Assembly: GCF_016864015.1 (NCBI RefSeq)
Contig: NZ_CP045067.1
Span: forward strand, 1,275,001-1,339,000
From: Lacinutrix sp. WUR7
Lineage (GTDB): Bacteria; Bacteroidota; Bacteroidia; Flavobacteriales; Flavobacteriaceae
DNA: 64,000 nt
Reading direction: 5' to 3'
Shown here: in pieces, positions 45,405-54,041 of the stretch
How the letters are laid out: each line of letters starts with the position of its first letter
Numbering within the stretch: the first letter of the stretch is position 1
Notes under the pieces: generated by a model
Database searches by the model: none
Told to the model about the DNA's origin: nothing
What the model saw: the letters and a program-made list of their open reading frames with translations, nothing else
Program-made: the position numbers and the translations under genes

Positions 45405-45863
45405 ATGAAAGCTTCTTTAAAAATTACTTTTTTATTACTAATCCTTATTTGCCTAATTGGTTGTAAACCTTCCAAATACGCATTTCAAAAAGAGGCCCCT
45501 TTTCAATTAACACGTGCATATTTTAATAATTGGACTACCGGGATTAAAATTGGCAGTACAGGTTTAAATATATATTTTGCAAATCTAATACCAGCAAAAA
45601 ATATAACCATAGATAGTGTGTTTTTTAGAAGAATGAAAGGAAAGTTAAAAGAGGGAAAAGGATTATATACCTCTAGATTAACTAAAAGATTAACCAATGC
45701 AGAAGATAATTTACTAACAACTAATGGATTTTTTCCTTTTAAATTAGGAAACAGAGAATGTGTAATTAGTTACCTAGAACACGGCGTAGTTAAATACTAT
45801 AAAGTAAATTATGTAGAAGAAAAAGAAGGTGTTTATTATCTAGATGGACCTCCAAAAGATTAA
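45405..45863 (+). CDS. Hypothetical lipoprotein
   Basis: I choose the ATG at 45405 over an in-frame one at 45384 because it starts the signal peptide (MKASLKITFLLL) with the lipobox LIGCKPSK, cysteine at residue 20. The 152-residue product has a soluble domain with three segments shared with the pseudogene upstream (FPFKLGNRECVISYLEHG, VKYYKVNYVEEKE). No family is recognised. The intact copy beside a dead one suggests tandem duplication followed by loss. Confidence 0.7.
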   Translation: MKASLKITFLLLILICLIGCKPSKYAFQKEAPFQLTRAYFNNWTTGIKIGSTGLNIYFANLIPAKNITIDSVFFRRMKGKLKEGKGLYTSRLTKRLTNAEDNLLTTNGFFPFKLGNRECVISYLEHGVVKYYKVNYVEEKEGVYYLDGPPKD

Positions 45864-45917
45864 TACTTTTTATACTGCAACAAATTCAATACATTTAAGC
45901 CTAATTAAAAAATAACA

Positions 45918-47342
45918 TTGAGTACATTAAAAAGGTTTTTTAAAGACACAATTATTTATGGGTTGGCAACAGTTTTGCCAAGGCTTATGAATTTTATTTT
46001 AGTGCCTTTACATACGGGTAATTTGGCACTTTCTAATTACTCAGATAATACAACGTTTTATATTTATGCGGCTTTTTTTAATGTCCTTCTAACCTATGGT
46101 ATGGAAACTTCATTTTTTAGGTTTTATAATTCGCATAAAGAAAAACTAAAAGTATTTTCCACCGTATTAATTAGCCTTTCCATTACCACTATTGTTTTTT
46201 TAGGTGTCGTATTATTCTTCAATAATGAAATAGCTTCCTTTGTTAATTTAGATATTGAGTATTTTAATCTTTTAATAGGTGTATTAGCCTTAGATACCTT
46301 AGTTGTAGCTCCTTTTGCATATTTAAGAGCTACAGGAAGACCTATCAAATTTACAGCCATTAAACTCTCTAATATTGTTGTTTATGTTATTTTAAATTAC
46401 TTCTTCTTTTGGGCCGTTCCAAAATTTAATCTACAGTTTTCTTTTTATGATAAAGAAGATCTAGTGAAGTATATATTTATTTCCAATTTAGTAGCTAGTA
46501 TGGTTACCTTTTTACTACTAATACCCTATTTTTTTAAATCGAAACTACAATTTAGTAAGACTATTTTTAAGCAACTAATAAATTATGGTTGGCCAATCAT
46601 GATTGCTGGTTTAGCCTATGTAATAAACGAAAGTTTCGATAAATGGATATTACCACGAGAATTAGGAAAAGATATCAATGGTGCATATAGTGCATGCTAC
46701 AAAATAGCCGTGTTTATGACTATTTTTATTCAAGCGTTTAGACTAGGAGCAGAACCTTTTTTCTTTAATCATGCTAAAGAAAAAAATGCAACAAAAACCT
46801 ATGCCGATATTATGAAGTATTTTGTAATCTGTGGTAGTATAATGTTACTGGTTATTATTGCTTTTTTAGATGTAATCAAAGAACAACTAGTTCCTAATGA
46901 AGCGTACTGGATTGCAATAGATATTGTACCAATAGTATTATTAGCAAATTTGTGTTTAGGTATTTATTTCAACTTAGGCATTTGGTATAAACTTACAGAT
47001 AAAACGAGATATGGCATGTATCTATCCATTGTTGGTGCAGTCATTACTATAGCATTTAATTTAATAATGATTCCTAAAATAGGTTTTATAGCATCTGCTT
47101 GGGCAACTTTATTAGCTTATGGCATCATGATGCTTTTATCGTATTATTTAGGACAAAAACATTATCCAGTGCCTTATAACATAAAAGCAATACTTGGCTA
47201 TTTAGGGGTAGCGATTATATTATCTATTTTAGCATTATATACAAACGGAAACTATTATATTAATACAGCATTAGTTTTATTATTTTTGGGAATCGTTTTC
47301 TTTTCCGAAAAAAATAAAATCAAACAACTATTAAAACAATAA
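45918..47342 (+). CDS. Oligosaccharide flippase / lipopolysaccharide biosynthesis protein (MVF type)
   Basis: The 474-residue protein has about 13-14 hydrophobic helices and starts STLKRFFKDTIIYGLATVLPR, the usual N terminus of this flavobacterial flippase. The start is TTG at 45918; there is no better upstream ATG. It is the first gene of a conserved block with dut, a sugar-1-phosphate nucleotidyltransferase, a TPR protein, DUF4292 and EnvC, and is distinct from the Wzx at 7868. The cargo may be a lipid-linked glycan for the envelope. Confidence 0.9.
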   Translation: MSTLKRFFKDTIIYGLATVLPRLMNFILVPLHTGNLALSNYSDNTTFYIYAAFFNVLLTYGMETSFFRFYNSHKEKLKVFSTVLISLSITTIVFLGVVLFFNNEIASFVNLDIEYFNLLIGVLALDTLVVAPFAYLRATGRPIKFTAIKLSNIVVYVILNYFFFWAVPKFNLQFSFYDKEDLVKYIFISNLVASMVTFLLLIPYFFKSKLQFSKTIFKQLINYGWPIMIAGLAYVINESFDKWILPRELGKDINGAYSACYKIAVFMTIFIQAFRLGAEPFFFNHAKEKNATKTYADIMKYFVICGSIMLLVIIAFLDVIKEQLVPNEAYWIAIDIVPIVLLANLCLGIYFNLGIWYKLTDKTRYGMYLSIVGAVITIAFNLIMIPKIGFIASAWATLLAYGIMMLLSYYLGQKHYPVPYNIKAILGYLGVAIILSILALYTNGNYYINTALVLLFLGIVFFSEKNKIKQLLKQ

Positions 47343-47348
47343 CTATTT

Positions 47349-47374
47349 GTCACCTCGAGCACAGTCTAGAGGTC
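47349..47374 (+). repeat. Dispersed 26-base hairpin repeat, copy 3 (after the flippase)
   Basis: GTCACCTCGAGCAC ... GTCTAGAGGTC is the same unit as at 3051 and 44955, but the stem is ACCTC/GAGGT instead of ACCTT/AAGGT: both arms changed together and pairing is kept. It lies 6 bases after the stop. Confidence 0.7.
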
Positions 47375-47406
47375 GCATTACAATTAAAAAGTGAATTTAA
47401 AAAGTA

Positions 47407-47418
47407 CCGCTTTCGCGG
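47407..47418 (+). repeat. Short GC hairpin upstream of dut
   Basis: CCGC (47407-47410), loop TTTC, GCGG (47415-47418), then an A-run to the dut ATG at 47428. Similar TTTCC/GGAAA hairpins precede the nucleotidyltransferase (47925) and trpS (57455). Confidence 0.4.
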
Positions 47419-47427
47419 AAAAAAAAC

Positions 47428-47862
47428 ATGACAATAAAAATAATAAACAAATCTACTCACGCATTACCACACTATGAAACCATAGCGTCTGCTGGAATGG
47501 ATTTAAGAGCAAATATTACCGAATCCATAGTACTTAAGCCTTTAGAAAGAACTATTGTTAAAACGGGCTTGTTTATAGAATTACCAATAGGTTTTGAAGC
47601 ACAAGTTAGACCAAGAAGTGGTCTTGCTGCAAAAAAAGGAATTACCGTATTAAATGCACCAGGAACAGTAGATGCAGATTACAGAGGAGAAATAGGGGTT
47701 ATTTTAGTAAATTTATCGAACCAAGATTTTACCATAGAAAACGGGGAGCGTGTTGCTCAATTAGTTATTGCTAAACACGAACGTGCAGCATGGATAGAAG
47801 TAAATGAACTTTCGGAAACCGATCGAGGAGAAGGCGGCTTTGGAAGTACAGGGACTTCTTAG
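47428..47862 (+). CDS. dut: Deoxyuridine triphosphatase (Dut)
   Basis: Dut hydrolyses dUTP to dUMP, keeping uracil out of DNA and supplying thymidylate synthesis. All five trimeric dUTPase motifs are present in 144 residues: AGMDLRAN (I), [10 protein letters not shown] (II), [13 protein letters not shown] (III), [10 protein letters not shown] (IV) and [10 protein letters not shown] (V). Confidence 0.97.
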   Translation: MTIKIINKSTHALPHYETIASAGMDLRANITESIVLKPLERTIVKTGLFIELPIGFEAQVRPRSGLAAKKGITVLNAPGTVDADYRGEIGVILVNLSNQDFTIENGERVAQLVIAKHERAAWIEVNELSETDRGEGGFGSTGTS

Positions 47863-47865
47863 GAA

Positions 47866-47895
47866 ACCCTGAAAGGTTTTTAAACCCTAGCAGGT
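47866..47895. repeat. Imperfect palindromic intergenic repeat after dut
   Basis: The segment with ACCCTGAAAGGTTT and AACCCTAGCAGGT is an imperfect palindrome centred on TTTAAA. It resembles a CCTGCnAGGTTTTAAAACCT-type element common between flavobacterial genes; only one clear copy is in this window. Confidence 0.4.
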
Positions 47896-47924
47896 ATAAA
47901 TAACATAAAGTTTAATGAAACAGA

Positions 47925-47942
47925 TTTCCACGAAAGTGGAAA
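47925..47942 (+). repeat. Hairpin with GAAA tetraloop upstream of the nucleotidyltransferase
   Basis: TTTCCAC (47925-47931), GAAA loop, GTGGAAA (47936-47942): a perfect 7-bp stem with a GNRA loop 17 bases before the ATG at 47960. Related hairpins occur in the leaders of dut and trpS. Confidence 0.5.
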
Positions 47943-47959
47943 TGAAAATATAATTTTCA

Positions 47960-48979
47960 ATGAAAATAATAGTTCCAATGGCAGGACGAGGTTCTCGTTT
48001 ACGTCCACATAGTTTAACCGTACCAAAACCATTAATTCCTGTTGCAGGACAGCCAATTGTACATAGATTGGTTAAAGATATTGCCAAAGTTTTAAAGCAA
48101 CCAATAGAAGAAATAGCATTTGTTCTTGGGGATCCAGCTTGGTTTGGTGAAGAGGTAGTTACAAGTCTTAAAGCTCTAGCAGAAAGTCTTGGTGCAAAAG
48201 CATCTATTTATAGACAAGACAAACCATTAGGCACTGGTCACGCTATTATGTGTGCCGAGCCATCCCTTTCTGGTCCTGCGGTTATTGCGTATGCAGATAC
48301 GTTAATTCGTGCAGATTTTAACTTAGATCCAGAAGCAGATGCTGTGATTTGGACTAAAAAGGTGGCAAACCCAGAAGCTTATGGTGTTGTAAAATTAAAT
48401 GCAGAAAATAATATTACAGAGCTTGTTGAAAAACCAGAATCCTTTGTTAGTAACCAAGCTGTAATAGGGATTTATTACTTTAAAGACGTTGCTGTTTTAA
48501 AAGGAAAACTGCAAGAGGTTTTAGATGAAAACATTATGAATGGAGGAGAATACCAAATAAACGATGGTATTTTACGCATGATGGCTGAAGGAAAAGTCTT
48601 TAAAACAGGAACCGTTGATGAGTGGATGGATTGTGGTAACAAAGCCGTTACTATAGAAACCAACACCAGAATGTTAGGCTTTTTAAAAGCAGATAATGAA
48701 GAACAATTAATTGCAGATTCTGTAACTTTAGTAAACTCTAAAATTATTGAACCTTGTTATATTGGCGAAAACGTGAAACTTACCAATACTACTGTCGGAC
48801 CAAATGTATCTATTGGTAATAATTGTACCTTAGAAAACGTTAGCGTTAAAAATAGTTTAATACAAAACCATACCAGCATAAAAAACGCTAATTTAGACGA
48901 AGCAATGATTGGAAACCATGTAAAGTATAATGGCGAGTTTACTAGAATTAGTATTGGTGATTATTCTGTTTTGGAATAA
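47960..48979 (+). CDS. Sugar-1-phosphate nucleotidyltransferase (NDP-sugar synthase)
   Basis: The 339-residue product has the nucleotidyltransferase signature at its start (IVPMAGRGSRLRPHSLTVPK), a lysine for the triphosphate (VPKPLIPVAGQPIV), DKPLGTGHAI and YADTLI, and a C-terminal left-handed beta-helix tail of hexapeptide-like repeats (YIGENVKLTNTTVGPNVSIG, partly). It makes an NDP-hexose from a sugar-1-phosphate and NTP. Which sugar and base cannot be told by eye. It sits in the conserved dut-TPR block. Confidence 0.9.
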   Translation: MKIIVPMAGRGSRLRPHSLTVPKPLIPVAGQPIVHRLVKDIAKVLKQPIEEIAFVLGDPAWFGEEVVTSLKALAESLGAKASIYRQDKPLGTGHAIMCAEPSLSGPAVIAYADTLIRADFNLDPEADAVIWTKKVANPEAYGVVKLNAENNITELVEKPESFVSNQAVIGIYYFKDVAVLKGKLQEVLDENIMNGGEYQINDGILRMMAEGKVFKTGTVDEWMDCGNKAVTIETNTRMLGFLKADNEEQLIADSVTLVNSKIIEPCYIGENVKLTNTTVGPNVSIGNNCTLENVSVKNSLIQNHTSIKNANLDEAMIGNHVKYNGEFTRISIGDYSVLE

Positions 48980-49039
48980 CAAAGTTTCTGCGCAGGCAGG
49001 AATCTCATGAATGTAATTAAATCGAGTTTGGAATAACAA
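48970..49039 (+). repeat. Palindromic repeat unit (TGCGCAGGCAGGAATC type) flanked by 13-base direct repeats
   Basis: TTTGGAATAACAA occurs at 48970-48982 (it includes the nucleotidyltransferase stop codon) and again at 49027-49039. Between them is TTTCTGCGCAGG and GAATCTC at 48985-49006, a relative of the sequence after the EnvC gene at 52459. The direct repeats look like a duplication of the 3' gene end. Confidence 0.5.
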
Positions 49040-49091
49040 TAGATTCCAACGTAAAAGAAAATTAAGGTTCCCTTTTTCAAGGGAAATAAAT

Positions 49092-50453
49092 ATGAAAAAA
49101 CAACTGTACATATTACTATTTATCTTCGGAATACTTCTCTTTCCGCAGGCAAACTATGCACAAGTTGATTTTAATAAGAAGCCTGATGATGATTTAGGAG
49201 ACAATGAAGATGCATATCAAGAATTCTTTTTCGAAGCCTTAAAACAAAAGGGCATTGAAAACTACGATCGTGCTATTGAAGCATTATTAAAATGTGAAAA
49301 AATAGACAATTCAGATCCTGCTTTGTTTTTTGAACTAGGAAAAAACTACAGCCAACTTAAAAACTTTGGAGCAGCAGAAGATGCCCTTCAAAAAGCAATA
49401 AAAAAACAACCAGATAACGAATGGTATTTAGATGAGCTTTACGGAGTTTATGCAAAACAAAACGATCTGGAAAACGCCATTAAAACCGTAAAAAAACTTG
49501 TTAAATACCATCCAGATTATAAAGAGGATTTAGCAACGCTGTATGTTAAAACCAAGAAATATGATGATGCTCTTAAAGTTTTAGATGAAATGGATGCAGA
49601 GCTTGGTGTTTCAACCACAAGAGATCGTGTTAGAAACATGATTTATAATGCAACTGGAAATAAAAAAGATCAAATTGAAAACTTAGAAGAACGCGTAGAG
49701 GATAATCCGGAGGAAGAGAAAAACTACCTTTCTCTAATTTTTCGATATAGCGATAATAACGAAAAAGAAAAAGCTTTTGAAACGGCAATAAAACTATTAA
49801 AAAGCCATCCTAATTCAGAAATGGTACATTTGGCTTTATACAAGTTTTACCTAGATGATAATGAAGCCGAAAAGGCAGTAGCTTCTATGCAAATTGTACT
49901 TAAATCGAGTCAAATTAAACCAGAAGCTAAAATGATGGTATTGTCCGATTTTGTGAAATTTGTAGCTATACATCCAGAATATGAAAGCCAACTGGTAGAA
50001 ATTACTTCAAACATCACAGAAGACGAAAAAGGGAAATCAAATATAGAAGTTGCACAATACTTTTTGGCTAAAGGAGATAAAGCCAAAGCAGTGATGTATT
50101 ACGAAAAAGCATTAGAAAAAGAACCAGATAACTTTGGTGTACTTCGTAATGTATTGTTATTATACATAGATGTAGAAAACTATTCAAAAGCGGTAGAAAA
50201 AAGTGACCTAGCTTTAGATAAATTCCCTTCACAACCCATATTTTATTTAGTAAATGGTGTTGCTAAAAATAAATTAAATAAACCAGATAAAGCAATACGA
50301 GTTTTAGAAACTGGTTTAGATTATGTAATTGATGATCATAAAATGGAAGGTGATTTTTACAAACAAATAAGTATTTCTTATACCCAATTAAACAATACAG
50401 ACAAAGCAAAAACGTTTAGTGAGAAAGCAAAACAATTAGAATCTACAAATTAG
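49092..50453 (+). CDS. Exported TPR repeat protein
   Basis: The 453-residue protein has a signal peptide (residues 1-24, ending ANYAQ), an acidic N-terminal spacer (KKPDDDLGDNEDAY) and about ten TPR-type helix pairs, for example ALFFELGKNYSQLKNFGAAE and VAQYFLAKGDKAKAVMYYEK. TPRs mediate protein contacts, so it probably works as a periplasmic scaffold. The conserved neighbours are an NDP-sugar synthase upstream and DUF4292 and EnvC downstream; the stop codon is directly followed by the DUF4292 ATG. Confidence 0.88.
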   Translation: MKKQLYILLFIFGILLFPQANYAQVDFNKKPDDDLGDNEDAYQEFFFEALKQKGIENYDRAIEALLKCEKIDNSDPALFFELGKNYSQLKNFGAAEDALQKAIKKQPDNEWYLDELYGVYAKQNDLENAIKTVKKLVKYHPDYKEDLATLYVKTKKYDDALKVLDEMDAELGVSTTRDRVRNMIYNATGNKKDQIENLEERVEDNPEEEKNYLSLIFRYSDNNEKEKAFETAIKLLKSHPNSEMVHLALYKFYLDDNEAEKAVASMQIVLKSSQIKPEAKMMVLSDFVKFVAIHPEYESQLVEITSNITEDEKGKSNIEVAQYFLAKGDKAKAVMYYEKALEKEPDNFGVLRNVLLLYIDVENYSKAVEKSDLALDKFPSQPIFYLVNGVAKNKLNKPDKAIRVLETGLDYVIDDHKMEGDFYKQISISYTQLNNTDKAKTFSEKAKQLESTN

Positions 50454-51224
50454 ATGCATACAAAACGCCTTATATATTCCCTTTTCTTTTTTGTTTTTTT
50501 GTTAGTAGGTTGTACCGCTACCAAAACAGTAACATCTAGAAAAGGCAATTTAAACCTAACCGCTAAGCAACTTATAAAAGAAAATGCAAAGCAAACACCA
50601 AGTTTTAAAACACTTGCTGCAAGAGTGAAAATAGAATATGCCAAGGGAGAAGCCTCTCAAAGCACAACGATAAGTCTAAGAATGGAAAAAGACAAAACCA
50701 TTTGGATGAGTAAATTTGGCTTTGTCAAGGTGTTAATTACTCCAGAACGCGTAAGCTTTTACAATAAATTAGATAACAGCTATTTTGATGGAGATTACAA
50801 ATATCTAAGTGATTTATTAGGAACCGATTTAGATTTTGATAAGGTGCAAAACATGCTTTTAGGAGAAGCTTTGTACGATTTAAACAAGAATGATTTTGAA
50901 GTTTTCACACAAGGAAATGAATATGTTTTGAAACCTAAAATTCAGCCTGAAGCTTTCGAGTTATTTTATATTCTAAATGCTTCACATTTTAAAATAAACT
51001 CGCAACAACTCGCCCAAGAAAAAGAAAATAGAATGCTTCAAATAGATTATACAAGCTATCAAGAGGTCGACAAACAAACTTTTCCGCAGCATATAAAAAT
51101 TAATGCCGTAGAAGCTTTTGAAGAAACAAGACTAAATCTAGAGTTTAAGTCTATAGCTTTAAATGAAAAACTAAGCTTTCCGTATAATATTCCTTCTGGA
51201 TTTGATGAAATTACACTTAAATAA
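50454..51224 (+). CDS. DUF4292 lipoprotein
   Basis: The 256-residue product has a lipoprotein signal with VGCTATKT (cysteine near residue 22) and a LolA/LppX-like beta fold region with SLRMEKDKTIWMSKFGFVK and LLGTDLDF. It corresponds to DUF4292 in Flavobacteria. It is placed with no gap after the TPR gene and overlaps EnvC as TAATG, so these three act together, plausibly in outer-membrane or peptidoglycan maintenance; this is inference from context. Confidence 0.88.
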   Translation: MHTKRLIYSLFFFVFLLVGCTATKTVTSRKGNLNLTAKQLIKENAKQTPSFKTLAARVKIEYAKGEASQSTTISLRMEKDKTIWMSKFGFVKVLITPERVSFYNKLDNSYFDGDYKYLSDLLGTDLDFDKVQNMLLGEALYDLNKNDFEVFTQGNEYVLKPKIQPEAFELFYILNASHFKINSQQLAQEKENRMLQIDYTSYQEVDKQTFPQHIKINAVEAFEETRLNLEFKSIALNEKLSFPYNIPSGFDEITLK

Positions 51225-52456
51225 TGCAGCGTAAACTTACATACAAAATAGCCTTTTTAATCGCATTATTTTTTTGCACTTCCCTTTCGTTTTCACAAAG
51301 TAAAAAGCAACAAGAGTTAGAAGAACGCAGACAAGAATTGCGTCGCGAGATACAACAAATAAACAGTCTGCTTACGAAAAATAAATCGCAACAAAAATCG
51401 CAATTAACACTAATAGAAGACTTGAATTATAAGGTTAGTGTGCGTAGAAACTTAATAAAAGTTACCAACCAACAAGCCAATTTGCTTACTCGTGAAATTA
51501 ACGATAACCAGAATAAAATATCCGAGCTAAGAGAAGAGTTAGCAACGCTAAAAGACAATTATTCTAAAATGATTGTTACTTCATATAAAAGTAAAAGTGA
51601 GCAAAGTCGTGTCATGTTTTTATTGTCTTCTAGTAATTTTCAGCAAGCCTATAAACGTATAAAATATATTAACCAATATGCCGAATACCAAAAGGAACAA
51701 GGGGAATCTATTAAAGCAAAAACAGCCGAGTTACAAGTAATCAATACGGCTTTATTAAAGCAAAAAGCAGACAAGCAGCAGCTTATTAGTGAAAATAAAG
51801 TAGCACAAGTTGAATTAGAAAAAGAGCTAAAACAACACGAAACCTTAATGGCTGCCATTAATAAAGATGTGAGTAAATATGCAACGCAAATTAAAAGCCG
51901 ACAAGCAGAAGCAAGTAGAATAGACAGAGAAATAGAAAGAATAATTAAAGAGGCTATTGCAAGTTCTAATGCCAAATCTGGAACAAAATCTACTTCTAAG
52001 TCCACAGCTTATGCCATGACACCAGAAGATAAGGTATTGGCTAATAGTTTTGTTACTAGTAAAGGTAAATTGCCTTGGCCTGTAGAAAAAGGAATTGTAA
52101 AATTACGCTATGGTAGACAGCCAAGTCCCATTGTAAAAACCATTATGATACAAAGTAATGGGGTTAGAATTGCGACAGAAAAAAACGCAAAAGTACGCGC
52201 CGTTTTTAATGGAGAAGTATATCGAATAATTGGATCTAAAAACGGAAACCCTTCCATTTTAATTCGACATGGTAATTACTTTACGGCATATTCTAATCTA
52301 GGAAAAATCTACGTTAAAAAAGGAGATAAAGTAACCACTAAACAAGAAATAGGTGAAGTTTTTACAAACCCTTCAAACGGGCAAACCATGTTAAGTTTTA
52401 GTGTGTTTAATAACTCTAAAACAGAAAATCCAGCTTCTTGGATTTTTAAAATGTAA
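51224..52456 (+). CDS. EnvC-like murein hydrolase activator with degenerate LytM domain
   Basis: The 410-residue protein has a signal peptide (ending LSFS), a long coiled coil (residues about 25-250, with LEERRQELRREIQQ and REINDNQNKISEL), a Ser/Lys linker, and a C-terminal LytM (M23) domain from about residue 280. The domain lacks the zinc ligands: the normal YAHL is YSNL and the normal LHFE is LSFS. It therefore cannot be an active endopeptidase and fits EnvC/NlpD-type activators of amidases at the septum. ATG overlaps the preceding stop. Confidence 0.92.
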   Translation: MQRKLTYKIAFLIALFFCTSLSFSQSKKQQELEERRQELRREIQQINSLLTKNKSQQKSQLTLIEDLNYKVSVRRNLIKVTNQQANLLTREINDNQNKISELREELATLKDNYSKMIVTSYKSKSEQSRVMFLLSSSNFQQAYKRIKYINQYAEYQKEQGESIKAKTAELQVINTALLKQKADKQQLISENKVAQVELEKELKQHETLMAAINKDVSKYATQIKSRQAEASRIDREIERIIKEAIASSNAKSGTKSTSKSTAYAMTPEDKVLANSFVTSKGKLPWPVEKGIVKLRYGRQPSPIVKTIMIQSNGVRIATEKNAKVRAVFNGEVYRIIGSKNGNPSILIRHGNYFTAYSNLGKIYVKKGDKVTTKQEIGEVFTNPSNGQTMLSFSVFNNSKTENPASWIFKM

Positions 52457-52458
52457 AA

Positions 52459-52480
52459 TTCCTGCGAAGGCATGAATCTC
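52459..52480 (+). repeat. Palindromic repeat unit (TTCCTGCGAAGGCATGAATC type) after the EnvC gene
   Basis: The 22 bases align with 48985-49006 at 18 or 19 positions and have the same final GAATCTC. Both copies lie 3 to 6 bases after a stop codon. Confidence 0.5.
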
Positions 52481-52512
52481 TTAATCGTTGAATTAGAACC
52501 CAAATTTATAAC

Positions 52513-53277
52513 ATGAAAAAATATTTAGTAATTGCCATTTGTATTCTAGTAACAGCTTGTAGTAGTAATGATTCAGATAATGTATCACAAAGTAATGCAC
52601 CAAGTGGCGCTTTAATAAAAGTGGAGGTTTTTAACCTAATTTCAGATATTACTTCTAAACTCACGTATTCTTTCGATAGCAGAGGAAGGATAGCTTCTTT
52701 AAATCAAAAGATATTTTTAACTGATGAAACCAGAAATACAACTGTAACATACTCCTATAATTCAAACGGACAAATTGTAAGACATGCAAGCACTTATGAA
52801 GGGAATGATGAAATAACAGAGTATGTTTTCAATATTGATTTAATTACATCTTCAACTAGATACCATAATAACGGATCCATTTATAGGAGAAATTATTCAT
52901 ACAATAATATAGATCAGTTAATTAGAGAGTCTATTTTAAATGAAAATAATATCGAAACTGCATCTAAAGAGTATACTTACACTAATAACGGAAATATAGA
53001 AAATACCTATCAGGAAAATGATGGTTCATTTATAGAATATACTTTTGAGTATGATAATAAAAATAATCCAGCCAACACGTTATATAATAACCAAGAAATC
53101 AGTAAAATAATAGGGTATAATTATAACAATAAAACAAAAAGAGTTTATTCAACAAATAATGGGACAAATGTATATACATTAGAATACACTTATAATGACG
53201 CTGGTTATCCACTGACCTCTAATGAATATTTGGGTGGAGAATTAGTAACACAATCCACATTTACTTATCAAGATTAG
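52513..53277 (+). CDS. Lipoprotein with RHS/YD-like repeats
   Basis: The 254-residue protein has a lipoprotein signal (VTACSSND, cysteine at residue 16) and a body of repeated short strands such as LTYSFDSRGRIASL, VTYSYNSNGQIVR, YTYTNNGNIENTY, FTYQD. These resemble the YD-type repeats of RHS-like proteins, but there is no toxin domain or large barrel; similar short lipoproteins are common in Flavobacteria. The likely location is the outer membrane. Function unknown. Confidence 0.75.
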   Translation: MKKYLVIAICILVTACSSNDSDNVSQSNAPSGALIKVEVFNLISDITSKLTYSFDSRGRIASLNQKIFLTDETRNTTVTYSYNSNGQIVRHASTYEGNDEITEYVFNIDLITSSTRYHNNGSIYRRNYSYNNIDQLIRESILNENNIETASKEYTYTNNGNIENTYQENDGSFIEYTFEYDNKNNPANTLYNNQEISKIIGYNYNNKTKRVYSTNNGTNVYTLEYTYNDAGYPLTSNEYLGGELVTQSTFTYQD

Positions 53278-53282
53278 TATCT

Positions 53283-53318
53283 AGATTTCTCGACAAATTT
53301 GAAATAACAAAGAAATCT
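53283..53318. other. Inverted repeat between convergent genes
   Basis: AGATTTCT (53283-53290) and AGAAATCT (53311-53318) pair over 8 bp with a 20-base loop, between the ends of a plus-strand lipoprotein gene and a minus-strand thioesterase gene. There is no U-run on either strand. Confidence 0.35.
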
Positions 53319-53832
53319 ACGCATCTACAAACAAAGCCTTCAATTCTGTAGCATCATTAGGTTTCATTTTTCCAGCAAGTACTAAGCTTAATTGTTTACG
53401 CCTTAATGCTCCTTCAAAACGTTCTTTTTCTAATTCGGTTTCCGGTTCTAGTTCTGGAACTCTAATTGGTCGTCCAGTTTCATCTACAGCAACAAAAGTG
53501 TAAATAGCTTCGTTAGCTTTGTCTTTAATGCCAGATTCTCTGTCTTCAATCCAAACATCTATATAGATCTCCATAGAGCTATTAAAGGCTCTAGAAACCT
53601 TAGCATCGACGGTTACCACACTTCCTAAAGGAATAGCACGATTAAAAGCAACATGATTAACAGAAGCAGTTACCACAATACGACGCGAATGACGACGAGC
53701 ACTAATGCCTGCTGCGCGATCCATTCTTGCCAGTAATTCGCCACCAAAAAGGTTGTTAATTGGATTGGTTTCACCAGGTAAAACCATATCTGTCATTATT
53801 GTTCTAGATTCTTTAGGTGTTTTAGCTTGCAT
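53317..53832 (-). CDS. Acyl-CoA thioesterase, hotdog fold
   Basis: I start at 53832 (MQAKTPKESRTIMTDM); an upstream ATG at 53886 would extend into the promoter region. The 171-residue product has the acyl-CoA hydrolase pattern TNPINNLFGGELLARMDRAAG, with the active-site acidic residue in this helix, and VTASVNHVAFNRAIPLGSVV. It cleaves acyl-CoA thioesters in the cytoplasm. Substrate chain length is unknown. Confidence 0.92.
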   Translation of the reverse strand: MQAKTPKESRTIMTDMVLPGETNPINNLFGGELLARMDRAAGISARRHSRRIVVTASVNHVAFNRAIPLGSVVTVDAKVSRAFNSSMEIYIDVWIEDRESGIKDKANEAIYTFVAVDETGRPIRVPELEPETELEKERFEGALRRKQLSLVLAGKMKPNDATELKALFVDA

Positions 53833-53883
53833 CAAAAATGTATTAATTTTTTGTTTCCGAAAAACCGAAAATAATTGAAAATG

Positions 53884-53891
53884 CAAAGGTA
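53884..53891 (-). promoter_or_regulatory. Candidate -7 element (TACCTTTG on the minus strand) for the thioesterase
   Basis: Exact TAnnTTTG match about 51 bases upstream of the chosen start at 53832, giving a leader near 45 bases. If real, the alternative ATG at 53886 would lie upstream of the transcript start, which supports the shorter protein. Confidence 0.5.
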
Positions 53892-53993
53892 AACCGAATT
53901 TAAGATTTAGTAGCTAATAAAAACATAAATTAAAATAGCAACAGGAAGTAGATTTAACGCTATCTGTATGTATTGTAAAGGGTATAAAAAAAG

Positions 53994-54018
53994 AAACCTT
54001 CCCAAAAAAGGAAGGTTT
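53994..54018 (-). terminator. Rho-independent terminator of the HU/SPOR gene
   Basis: On the minus strand AAACCTTCC pairs with GGAAGGTTT (9 bp) around a 7-base loop and is followed by CTTTTTTT. It lies 23 bases after the stop codon at 54042. Confidence 0.9.
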
Positions 54019-54041
54019 TATAATAGGATGTCGTTTAGAAA

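Noticed and set aside
52513-53277. RHS toxin or polymorphic toxin
   Set aside because: Too short, no barrel or C-terminal toxin, and it has a lipoprotein signal.
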